From positions 1-32,735 of the forward strand of contig WELA01001893.1 in the NCBI GenBank assembly GCA_009602735.1: a stretch of DNA of 32,735 nucleotides. Reading direction: 5' to 3'. Each line of letters starts with the position of its first letter. The first letter of the stretch is position 1. This document shows positions 21,440 through 31,134 of the stretch, piece after piece. The DNA is from Mesotaenium endlicherianum (lineage: Eukaryota; Streptophyta; Zygnematophyceae; Zygnematales; Mesotaeniaceae). A model generated the notes under the pieces. That model had not been told where the DNA came from. It saw only the letters and a program-made list of their open reading frames with translations, and searched no databases. The translations under genes were made by a program, and so were the position numbers.

Positions 21440-21930
21440 AGCTCACTTTCTAGGAGCTCCTCCACTTGAGCAGTTGGGATCTGCTCTATATATGAGCAAG
21501 GGGATCATACACCTCTACTTGCTCCACCGGCGATGCGCGCTCGCCAAGGTTGTTAGGAGGCACGCTTGCTACATGCGATGACCGGGCCAAGGTCACCAAC
21601 ACAAGCGCTTCTCCTTCACCTTCACCTTCCCGCGTCGCTTCTTCGCTAGCGGGCTGAAGATAGCTACTTGTGGTCATATCTACCTCCACCTATTTCACTA
21701 TCTTCATTTGACCATACTCCTCCACGGTCTTCACTTGACCCGTGCACTGAAGCACTAAAGGATAGGCTACTCTTCTTGTGCAACTCCTTCCACATGCTTA
21801 GCTTCTTGAGTGCACTCTAGCCTTGGTCACCCGAATGACACTTCTTACTACTAAACCTAGCTTGCCTTGGTGCTCTACTTTCACATGAAGAGCTTCCATA
21901 GATGCACCAAAATCTGCCCCTTAACTATGC
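21440..21930 (-). pseudogene. Decayed pol fragment in element C, homologous to element A
   Basis: The minus-strand translation keeps recognisable pieces of A's protease-to-RT linker: TGQVK...VEVDMTTSS, VTLARSSHVASV and NNLGERASPVEQVEV match A's TGQVK...[21 protein letters not shown] and [15 protein letters not shown]. The corresponding part of A is about 4045-4500. The frame is broken: a TAG replaces the Gln before VEVD and there are several indels. No RT, RNase H or integrase remains. Confidence 0.82.
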
Positions 21931-22927
21931 CATCACACAACTAGTTGCACACGCACTTCAAGTGGGAGACATCTCTTGCACTAGCCCTCTTGCACCAACT
22001 TCATACCTTGCTTCTTCTTCTACAGCATAGGCTTGTCTTCATCATAGTTCTCAACTCCATATACTCCGTAGTACTCTCCTCCATAAGAAAAGAGAAATCT
22101 GAACTTGAAAGGCTCCATCTCCATCTCTCCTCTTTGAAGAAAAATCTGGAATACTTCTTCTTGCTCCAAGCCTTCTCCACGGTGCTTCTCTTCACTTGAG
22201 GCTTCTTCAATCTCCATACAAGGTACCAAGCTCCATCATGGCTGGCCTCAAATAACCAGTGGCTACATAGGAGTGATGCAAGGCAATCCAAATCTGGCCA
22301 CTTACTTGGCCAACTTGGTGCAACACCCCGGTGCACCCTCTCTTAAGCTTCTCATGAGCTCCTCTTGAGCTTGCGAGTGCTATGCCCGCCAAAGCTCCTA
22401 GACTTGCAAGTACACATGCTTGCTAAGTGCCCGATTGCCTCCTCTTACTATCCTCTCCACCTTCATTGACAACCTGAATAAAGATGGGCACATACTCCTT
22501 CTAGCCACCAACACCTCTATGCTAAGCCCCCCCCTCAAAGAAAGAGCTTAACACTAAGGAGCTTGCATCTTCAAGGAAAAATTCAGCCGTGTAAATTCCA
22601 GATTTTCTTCATGCTCATATGTCTCCATACTCGAGCAAAGGCTGCTCTATATTACTCATATCACTTCCATGCTTGGGCAACCTCCTCACACTACAAAGAA
22701 GACGTACAAAAATCTGGTTGCATCCAAGTTAACATTTCTTGGAGCACCTCTCTCTTCCCATCTCCTCCCTCCTTCAAGAGAGTGAAATGCTAGCTTGCAT
22801 CAACATCTTCATGGCTGCCCTTAGCAACTTTCCTTGCTTCTCCTCTCTACCCTCTGTATACTTCTACAAGCATCACCAACCAAAGCTCCTCCTCCAAATG
22901 ACGCAACTAGGTAGCTCCAATACCATG
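21931..22927 (-). other. Element C internal region next to the primer site, no intact gene
   Basis: Corresponds in position to gag but shows no capsid motif or zinc knuckle. Frames such as 22001-22336 on the minus strand are Glu/Lys-rich and unsupported. A second C8 run is near 22529. The part from 22815 is repeated after the n at 23941. Confidence 0.4.
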
Positions 22928-25067
22928 TGAAAGGGGGAAGGGTGCGGGGAGTGCGCCATACACACTCACGCACCCTTACCCGCGAGTGGAAGCGTGCACA
23001 AGGACCTTTCCTAGTTGCATACACAAGGTGGAGTGGCCTGGTGGTGTGCCATCCTTGCAAGAGAGAGAGGGCTACATGAGAGTGGAGTGGAAAAGAACTC
23101 CCTCTATTAAGAAAAGTCGTGTACAAGATAAGAAGGTTAGACTAGACTAGACAAAAGCCCCTCTTTTATGCTTCAACTCTAAGTGTCCTCTCTAGCAAAG
23201 TACCTCCAGAACCTTCTACTATGGCTCCTTCTATGTAGGTGACCTTGCCTAGTTGGACAAGTGAAATGAATCTTGCTTATTCAAGATAAATATATTTCAT
23301 TTAAATATATAAGGTCAGAGATAGGTGGAAGCGTGTGAAATCAGGGAGCGATCTTCGCCCTTATAATGAATTCCGTTTACTCATCTATAACCCTTGACTC
23401 ACTTATCGTAGTGTGCCATAGTTGCACACGAATACAAGGCACAAGAAAGAGGCGAGCTGGAGGACTAGAGCTTCTCCTTTAGAAACTCATGACCTCTTGC
23501 CTACCAGGCATACAAGCATGTATAAGCACATACCCAACATCAGGGGACTGAATAGCAAAGGCGCTCTCATTCAGATGACCATAAAGTAGCTAAAACACAT
23601 CCCACTGGCTTAGGTGCAAAACCATGGAATCTGTCCGCTGTGTGACCCCAAAATGTCAGACGGTATAACTCTGTCAATACTGCTTCAAATTGAGCAAACT
23701 TAGCGGCAACGGATGCATCTTGACAAGACCTTTTCAAAAAGTCCTAGTTCTCTCCGTTTGGAGCGCAAACAAAGCAGCCATGTCAATTTCTGTGAAGGCT
23801 GGTCATTAGAACAAACCCAAAAGGTGCACACATGACTTGCAAGTAGAAATCCAACTGTAAAGCCTACTGTCCAGAATGAGGGACCACGAGATCCCAGCCT
23901 GCTATGTACCTAGTGACCACCTGGTTGACCACGGCGCAAGNCTGCCCTTAGCAACTTTCCTTGCTTCTCCTCTCTACCCTCTGTATACTTCTACAAGCAT
24001 CACCAACCAAAGCTCCTCCTCCAAATGACGCAACTAGGTAGCTCCAATACCATGTGAAAGGGGGAAGGGTGCGGGGAGTGCGCCATACACACTCACGCAC
24101 CCTTACCCGCGAGTGGAAGCGTGCACAAGGACCTTTCCTAGTTGCATACACAAGGTGGAGTGGCCTGGTGGTGTGCCATCCTTGCAAGAGAGAGAGGGCT
24201 ACATGAGAGTGGAGTGGAAAAGAACTCCCTCTATTAAGAAAAGTCGTGTACAAGATAAGAAGGTTAGACTAGACTAGACAAAAGCCCCTCTTTTATGCTT
24301 CAACTCTAAGTGTCCTCTCTAGCAAAGTACCTCCAGAACCTTCTACTATGGCTCCTTCTATGTAGGTGACCTTGCCTAGTTGGACAAGTGAAATGAATCT
24401 TGCTTATTCAAGATAAATATATTTCATTTAAATATATAAGGTCAGAGATAGGTGGAAGCGTGTGAAATCAGGGAGCGATCTTCGCCCTTATAATGAATTC
24501 CGTTTACTCATCTATAACCCTTGACTCACTTATCGTAGTGTGCCATAGTTGCACACGAATACAAGGCACAAGAAAGAGGCGAGCTGGAGGACTAGAGCTT
24601 CTCCTTTAGAAACTCATGACCTCTTGCCTACCAGGCATACAAGCATGTATAAGCACATACCCAACATCAGGGGACTGAATAGCAAAGGCGCTCTCATTCA
24701 GATGACCATAAAGTAGCTAAAACACATCCCACTGGCTTAGGTGCAAAACCATGGAATCTGTCCGCTGTGTGACCCCAAAATGTCAGACGGTATAACTCTG
24801 TCAATACTGCTTCAAATTGAGCAAACTTAGCGGCAACGGATGCATCTTGACAAGACCTTTTCAAAAAGTCCTAGTTCTCTCCGTTTGGAGCGCAAACAAA
24901 GCAGCCATGTCAATTTCTGTGAAGGCTGGTCATTAGAACAAACCCAAAAGGTGCACACATGACTTGCAAGTAGAAATCCAACTGTAAAGCCTACTGTCCA
25001 GAATGAGGGACCACGAGATCCCAGCCTGCTATGTACCTAGTGACCACCTGGTTGACCACGGCGCAAG
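22815..25067. repeat. 1126-bp direct duplication across a single n, probable assembly artefact
   Basis: 22815-23940 and 23942-25067 match base for base wherever I compared them, at a constant offset of 1127, separated only by one n at 23941. The block contains the end of C's interior, its primer site, the start of its right LTR and the first part of D. A biological duplication with breakpoints exactly at a gap symbol is unlikely; unmerged overlapping contig ends explain it. The second copy is the one that continues into unique sequence. Confidence 0.9.
24041..24052 (-). other. Primer binding site of element C
   Basis: The minus strand reads TGGTATTGGAGC, two bases inside the right LTR. This is a variant of the Met-tRNA site. 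The duplicate copy is at 22914-22925. Confidence 0.75.
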
Positions 25068-25647
25068 CTGCGCCATTTCGTGGGAAATCCGTTAAGTTGG
25101 GACCCACGGATCTAGGTATAACGACCATATTATTGGTCGGTTGACTAAAGTCCTAACTGTTCAGTTGACTGACGACGGCTCCGCCTACCCAGGATTTAAC
25201 CACACTAGTAGGACATTGGTTTACCGAATCTCAGTCGACCTCCCGACTTTCAGTATACTATGGTCACATGTGCCAATCTACAAATAATAATCTAAATGAA
25301 TATATCTATCCTCAGCGTACTGAAGCTAAGTATATTGACTAATATCAAGCGAGCTTACTATATGTCAAACTACTGATATTATATCCTATATAACTGATAT
25401 ATAAATCTCAGCAAACTATACTATGATACAAAAATCATCCTGCTGACCTTTTCAACAAAGTCAGCAAACTACACTATGATACAAAAGTCATCCTGCTGAC
25501 CTTTTCAACAAAGTAAGTATACGCGCATTACATCGACATACATTCATTTATATGAACTCGCACATGTGAGTATGTTGACATAATACTTATTTAGGGTTGT
25601 TTTTGTATATGAAATTTATTAAATGAATAATGGACTGGTTCATTACA
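24389..25647 (-). mobile_element. Element D: lone LTR of a B-like family inside element C's LTR
   Basis: 1259 bp with TSD ACAAG at 24384-24388 and 25648-25652. The empty site survives in C's other LTR. Read on the minus strand, its ends TGTAATGAACC...GATTCATTTCA closely match element B's LTR ends TGTAATGAATC...GATTCATTTCA. It has no coding region, so it is best explained as a solo LTR left by recombination between two LTRs. A partial copy, 23262-23940, belongs to the duplicated block. Confidence 0.83.
25408..25514. repeat. 53-bp tandem repeat in element D
   Basis: Two copies starting TCAGCAAACTA (25408 and 25461) differ at only a few bases. Each contains CATCCTGCTGACC, like the CTGCTGA words in element B's LTR. 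Confidence 0.85.
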
Positions 25648-26009
25648 ACAAGCTAGCACACTCACACGCACACAATCACGCTCTAGAATGATCTACTACA
25701 CAATCCACTAACTCCTCACGGAGTTTCTAGAATTTCCACAATCACTTTGGCACTCTACGTAATTGTACGTAGTTTCTGGAACCCTTGTGATTCAATGTCC
25801 TACTTTCTGGACTCCAACCAAAATTTTCGTCACTGGACCCGTCCTTGTCACTAAATTGAATCTGTGACACTAAAAACTCACTAAAAACTCCCAAAACTCA
25901 TAACTTTCTCAGTACTTGTCCAAATCACTTGAATAAAGGTCAAAGTTCTTCTCTATGCATATAAATTGCTAGAAAATTACAAACTACACCCTCATAACCT
26001 TACAACAGG

Positions 26010-26685
26010 TGCCTGACGGAGGAAGAAGTATCAGAGCGCCGATGCAACATCAATGTGGATCATTCGGTCCGCGGGCGCGCTGTTGGTGCTGAAGAGGCTG
26101 TAAGGGCAGAGCACGATTCTCGTTGTGTGGCTGGCGTTGTCAGGGAGGTTCCCCGGCATCGATCTTGCGCTCGGGTAAGGTATTATTTCCAGCACTTCCC
26201 AGGGCACTGCAGCCACTGCTCATGCCGCTTCTCCTGCTGCTACCCTCGCTTCGGTGTCGCTGCAGACTCATGTTGATGCTACAGCTTCAATATTATCCCC
26301 TGCTGCTGCTGCTGCTCCTGCTGCGCTCTTGCACCTGTTCCTGCTGAAGTGTTGCCTGCTCCTGCTGCTGTCACCGACGCCGTTCCTGGTGATACCACTG
26401 ATGCCAATGCTGAGGCTGCTGGTGGTCCCGCTCCTATTGCTCCTGCTGCTACTGCTGATTATGTTTCCGGCAATGGGGCAACAGAACAAGCAGCTTCCAG
26501 CGGGAAGCTTATCATCTGCTGGTGTACGCAGGCGTGGTCAACGAGACTTCATTGACAACAAGACCAAAGGTAGGCTTGTGTGCTTTTAATTGCATTGAAA
26601 ACATGTAATATGTCTCAACCTGACGGGCCTTCACTTAGATATCCATGATGCTTGCGAACATACTGAGGATCGAATGAAGAAATAG
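26010..26685 (+). pseudogene. H2, end of exon 1 plus exons 2 and 3
   Basis: Exon 1 resumes in phase at 26010 (CLTEEEVSERRCN...) and ends at 26174 before GTAAGG. A 91-bp intron ends CGCTGCAG; exon 2, 26266-26569, encodes an Ala/Pro-rich low-complexity region starting THVDATAS. Inside it the Ala-rich sense moves from one frame to the next near a (GCT)n run at about 26325 and back near 26500, so two small indels are likely. Exon 2 ends NKTK before GTAGGC. A 69-bp intron ending ACTTAG leads to exon 3, 26639-26685, with KK then TAG. Phases match at both introns. Function unknown. Confidence 0.6.
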
Positions 26686-27881
26686 GGTAGGTCTTCCTCC
26701 TCCATGATGTTTTTGCCTCCAATGCCTAGAGTTAGCACATGCATCCAGGGTTACGCCGTACGCTTGTACGCTTTGTTCGACTAATACGCTAGTTCGCTTA
26801 AATCGGTGTTCAAAAAAATGGACTAGTTCGCTTAATACGCTTAGTACGCCAACGTCACGACGGCGTCGACGTTTAGTAGCGACGATGTCGACGTTACATG
26901 TCGGTCGCGCGTGTAAAAAAAGCACGTCATGCCAGACTGTTTATGTTGTTCAAAATGGCCGGTATTTTTGTCGGGCAATTACGAAATTGTTCTCAGCCCG
27001 AATTACGGCGACGATTTCGAAAATTGTTTTGAACTTCGTCTGTTTCGGGATGTAAGCAAGCGAATTTGAGTACCCACCGCCTGGTGCAAGGTTAAGACAC
27101 TACCCGACCGGTCATGTACGTTTCATAGACGAAATAGCCTTTAATTTAATATGTACCCAGCACCGCAGAAACGATTGGCGGATAACAAATTACAAAATTT
27201 GACCAAATGGATGGCCCCGGGCGCCAGCCGTTGGGTTCGAACCCCCGCCATCGGCTGCCGGAAGAGATGACTTACCAATTTTTCATTCCAAGTACTTTGC
27301 GACATTTGGCATAACTATTCCATCATATAGTGTGTTTTTACTGCTTTGTCCATGTTCTTTCTCGACGACATTCAATCATGCCAAAGCGGGGAGGGCCGCT
27401 TAGCAAACCCTACAACAAGCTTCAGTGAAGAGGTATAAATATAATTCAAAATCTTAACAAGCATGTGTGACAACTAAGAAGTTCTTATAAATGCCACATT
27501 CAAGAGTGACTAAAGTTAGACTAAGGATTATTTTGGTACTCTCTTTTTCTCCCTAACACTGGGAGGGCCACTTAACAGAGCATGCTTTTTGTACATTCTA
27601 ACTAGGTGATTGGTTCAATAAGAACACTTAGGAGTATCATTACTTCTTGAACGAGTAAAATTAGCTTTGATGTAGAAGTATAAACATGATTCATACTCTT
27701 TGCAAGCATGCATTAGAGGTTAGAGGTAATTCATAACATGTAAATCATTCACAAAGTACAACATTCCATGGAGTCATAGGGCACACAAAATTGATTTCAA
27801 ATATATTCATTTGCTCCACCTCCATTTTCTCTAATATGTACATGCTACCTCTAGTACATACAAGTTAGCTGACTGACACAT
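26686..27881. other. Intergenic region between H2 and the hAT remnant
   Basis: 1.2 kb without a convincing gene. Near 26751-26850 the words TACGC and TTCGCTTA recur, including CTAGTTCGCTTA at 26789 and 26823. GGTTCGAACC at 27234-27243 matches an RNA polymerase III B box, but no matching tRNA fold was found. Related phrases GGGAGGGCC-RCTTARCA occur near 27390 and 27560. Confidence 0.4.
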
Positions 27882-28507
27882 CTAGTAACCAATCGCTCTT
27901 GGCCTTCTTCTTACTGGAGCGAAAACACTAGGTCGCTCCTCCACCTCCTCTTCCTCTACCTCCATCTCCTCTTCCTCAGTCAACGAGGCATGCATGGCAA
28001 GATTGAGATCCTCCTCTTCAGGTGTCTCCAAGAACTCCGCTTCTTCAACCCATGGAGTCGCGCCAACACTTGGTCCAAGGAAGTCCAAAATCTTCTCCTG
28101 AAGTCTCACCATAGAATGCACGTCCACTAACTTCTTTGCTCTAGTAGGGAGCAGCCTATTGCGAAGTGGACTATGAACAAACCCGTACTCAGACCAATTT
28201 CTCTCACATGCAGCTGCTGAACCCGGTTGTGACAATATTCTCACAGCAAGAAGCTGAAGATTAGGACAATGACTTCCGTATGTTTCCCACCACTTGTGGG
28301 CAGGCATCATGATCTTATTAGCCTTGTGAACATCATTGCCAAAAATGTCACCGCTCTGCCGGTAGAGCACCAACTCTCAATCCACCAACGCTCGGTCAAG
28401 CACACTTCCTCCAACAAGGATATTCCGCACGTTGGACCAATCGATTACTAGACACTTCTCAATTGCCCAAGACTCATGGTCTTGGAACTCGGGGTCCAGA
28501 TAGTAGC
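27882..28507 (-). pseudogene. hAT transposase, C-terminal exon (dimerisation domain), damaged
   Basis: Second part of the transposase. It opens with SYYLDPEFQDHESW, the motif that in this family follows the catalytic core, and contains the hAT dimerisation signature: WWETYG, LAVRILSQPGSAAACERNWS, then HSPLRNRL. The Glu in CERNWS is at the usual third catalytic position of hAT RNase H folds. An in-frame TGA at 28377-28379 interrupts it before ELVLYRQSGDIFGN. The C-terminus is acidic and ends RRRPRAIGY. The acceptor splice site near 28508 is poor in phase, so it may be mutated. Confidence 0.85.
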
Positions 28508-28538
28508 TTGTAGTCAAACAAAGTCAAGAAGTAAGCTT

Positions 28539-29282
28539 TGTAAGGTCATAGGTTTATAAAGTGCATTTTTGAGTTTCATGAAAGTAAGTTTTGATTGTAT
28601 AGTAGTGTAGAGTGCATTTTTGTGGTCATTTTGATATAAAGTTCATCGAATTTGGTCAAGTATTGAGAGAGTTACGGATTTCTGAAGTTTAATTAGTTTT
28701 GAGGTCGGTTGATGACTGTGCTTAATTCGCGGCGAGCGCGACCGTCGGATTGACCGACAGCGTCGAGCGATCTGGCCCGTTAGAATGAACTCGAACCTTC
28801 ACGTAAGTTCGGCTGACGCGGAGTGCCGACTAGGTCGATTTACCTAGAAGTTTTGGTTTAGCCTAGCGCGTCTAAGATAGAATATTCTAGTAATATCGAT
28901 GCATGTATGTGGACGTCAATTCGGCCCGACACGTCAGATTAGACTGATCTGGCTTACTCACGAATATTCTGGAAGGGACGATTTGACGAACACTTAGGAA
29001 AATCCGTAGCTTCCTCCTAGGGAGGAGCACTTAGGCAGAAAATTATAAATAGGCATAACTTCTTTGTTTCTTATCAGTTTTCACTTCTGTAAATTTCTAC
29101 GGGTTTGTAATGACAAGGCCTTTCATCCTACATCATTTGTGAGCAGTTTCTTGCTACTCAAAATGTTGAGTAATTTTCCTAAGCTTTGTTAGTGATATGC
29201 CGCTGCACTCTCTAGTATGATGGCAACTAGTTCCTTTCCTCGTGAGTCACTACGCTTCCACTAGGGCACTTTGCCCCTTTCA
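28539..29282 (+). mobile_element. Solo LTR of the element A family in the hAT intron
   Basis: 744 bp, the same length as A's LTRs, opposite in orientation to A. It begins TGTAAGGTCATAGG and ends GCCCCTTTCA, with a perfect TSD AGCTT at 28534-28538 and 29283-29287. TATA box TATAAATA is at 29044-29051. No internal sequence remains, so LTR-LTR recombination removed the body. Without it the intron would be about 205 bp. Confidence 0.95.
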
Positions 29283-29338
29283 AGCTTGGTATATGACAAC
29301 ACGATACATTTCACAAAAGAGAGAGCAATAACAACAGC

Positions 29339-29400
29339 AAGCACAACAATGACAATGACATTAACAATAACAATAACAATGACCAGCACACAATAACAAG
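29339..29400. repeat. AACAAT/GACAAT-type simple repeat in the hAT intron
   Basis: A short stretch of ACAATAACAATGACAAT-like units, imperfect, within the intron between the two transposase exons. Confidence 0.7.
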
Positions 29401-29461
29401 CATGCAAGAGAACGCCAGCCGCCAAGCAAAAAAGGTGAGCAACATCAAAATAAACTTTTAC

Positions 29462-31010
29462 CTGCAGGATGCAGGGGGTTGTGAAGCTGGGCCCAGCGAG
29501 CCTTTACATCCTTCTTAACTTGGGTTATTTGTGTTGGTTTGAGTCCTACAACCTCATGCACATGCTCTTTAATGGCACTCATGCGAGCCCAAATCTTCCC
29601 AAGAGAAGGTTGTGGAGAGTCGACTAGTCGAAGGAGAACTACAATCGGCTCACACAAGGCTACCCATACCTTCACTCGCTCCCAAAGTTCATCGTCGCGA
29701 ACTAGGTCTCTAATCTCTGTAGCCTCACCTACACAACCGTTCTTTGCCGCCCACTCGAGCCATCTTCTGTTAGACACCATAGCTTGTAAGGTATCCCTCA
29801 CAACAATGAGTCGTTGCAAGCAAAGGAAGTTACTAGCAAACCTTGTGGGTCCTGGTTTCAACAACTCTAGTTTATTCTCAAGCCTTGCCCCATGCCCACG
29901 GTAAAGAGCGTGAGGCATGTGGTGGTTTGCAACAAACCGGACCAAGTGCTTGAAGCTATTGATTATGCCCTCTAGCTCTTTCACCTTTCCTATGTCTTTC
30001 AACAGCAGGTCCAAAATACGAGCAGCACAAGGTGTCCAATATATGTGCGGGTGCTTCTCACGAACCACATTACAACCAGCTACAGTGTTAGTTGCAGAGT
30101 CTGTGCAAAGCTGTACGACATGATCGGCCCCTATTTTCTCCACGGCCGCAAGCAGGTGGCTACCAATGTACTTACCCGTTTTCCTTTCACCCTCAGTGTT
30201 GATAGCATCCATGAACATTTCAGTGCCTCCCACAACCATAAGCACGTTAAGAAGAGGGTGCCCGCATGGATCGGTCCACCCATCTCCTACAATGCCACAA
30301 CCCATCTGTGGTAGTCTCTTTTTTTGTTTCTTCTCCCAAGCCTCTATCTTCGTCACCTCTTCATCTAGTAGGGTACTTTTGAGAGGCTTATTCTTCATCG
30401 GGACATACACTAGATCCGTTTCTTGGGTGTACTTACTGACAGCAACCAACATGTTCCTAAAGAAGTCACTGCGAGCAACACTGAATGAGCAACCAGTGCC
30501 ATAGAAGAAGCGGGCGACAGTTTCATGAACAGCATCAGCATTCATCTTCTGGAACATGTCACTTATAGAGGTCTGCCCTGACTCCCTGCCTAAGGAGGGG
30601 GAATCTCCAGCACTTGCACAACCCCATTTATGCACGCGCTTTTGTGCAGCTTGTATGACACTCTTCCTACGTCGCGTTCCTAATAGAGAATTAGCCATAC
30701 GGTTTCTACGGCTAAATATGAGATCTAGAACTTCATCGAGAACATCCTCACACTGACTAACATCCTTACAGCCTCCTGTAAAATGGCCACAAATTCGCGT
30801 GACTCCACCGGTAAACTCCCTGGGGCAGTAGTTGCACTTCACCTTCGGATATGTATTCCTGGACTCGGCTTCCACAACGATGGTCACATGGTCCCACTCT
30901 GGACCAGACCTTGCAGCAACTGCCCTAGGGGCAAGACGAGCGGTCAACGCTGCAGTGGACGTCCTCATTCCACCAAGTATTGCTCCAGACAAAGTGCATG
31001 GTTGAGACAT
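29462..31010 (-). pseudogene. hAT-superfamily transposase, N-terminal exon (BED-like finger and DUF659-like core)
   Basis: 517 codons from the ATG at 31010 (MSQPCTLSG) to a donor GCAG-GTAAAAG at 29462. A zinc-finger-like motif at 59-81 (CNYC ... CGHFTGGC) resembles BED fingers that bind transposon ends. The core has GDGWTD at 242-247 and CTDSATN at 302-308, matching the first and second acidic residues of the hAT RNase H-like catalytic domain in DUF659 proteins. Further conserved pieces are TPCAARILDLLL and PTRFASNFLCL. This exon is uninterrupted; the gene is counted as broken because of the stop in the next exon. An acceptor-like TTATTGCAG just upstream (about 31028) suggests a 5' non-coding exon. 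No terminal inverted repeats could be fixed. Confidence 0.88.
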
Positions 31011-31134
31011 GATGCGCGTGAAACCTGCAATAACGAAGTACAGTAACAACTTGTAAGAGACATAATAAAATGCTATTCAAATGCCATCTAAACAAGCAAA
31101 AATGCAACAATAAGCAAACAAGAGAGCAGGCAAT

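Larger units (their letters stand above)
19005..26004 (-). mobile_element. Element C: non-autonomous relative of A, interrupted by D
   Basis: Minus-strand LTR element with a 697-bp left LTR, a right LTR split by element D, a purine tract and a Met-tRNA-type primer site. TSDs are GCAGG (19000-19004) and ACAGG (26005-26009), one mismatch. Its purine tract and following bases (GCGACGTCCTCGGCGC on the plus strand) match element A closely. The internal region of about 3.2 kb has no intact gag or pol, only a decayed pol stretch, so it must have moved with proteins from another element. The apparent length is inflated by the 1126-bp repeated block around the n at 23941. Confidence 0.88.
24055..26004 (-). 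repeat. 5' LTR of element C, split by element D
   Basis: The LTR parts are 24055-24388 and 25653-26004; the sum of 686 bp is 697 minus an 11-bp deletion. It starts TGAAAGGGGG and ends CCTTACA on the plus strand. A duplicate of the first part is at 22928-23261. Confidence 0.88.

Noticed and set aside
22001-22336. 111-codon minus-strand frame in element C
   Set aside because: Low-complexity Lys/Arg/Ser composition, not aligned with gag or pol of A; two overlapping frames are equally open.
22821-23126. 101-codon minus-strand frame present twice (also 23948-24253)
   Set aside because: Lies across the LTR and primer site of element C; it appears twice only because of the probable assembly duplication.
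27234-27243. tRNA gene or SINE (B-box match GGTTCGAACC)
   Set aside because: No A box at the right distance, no pairing acceptor or T stems, and no A-rich tail.
27525-27560. hAT terminal inverted repeat ending CACTG
   Set aside because: It would be an end in the wrong orientation for the transposase gene to its right, and no matching partner was found.
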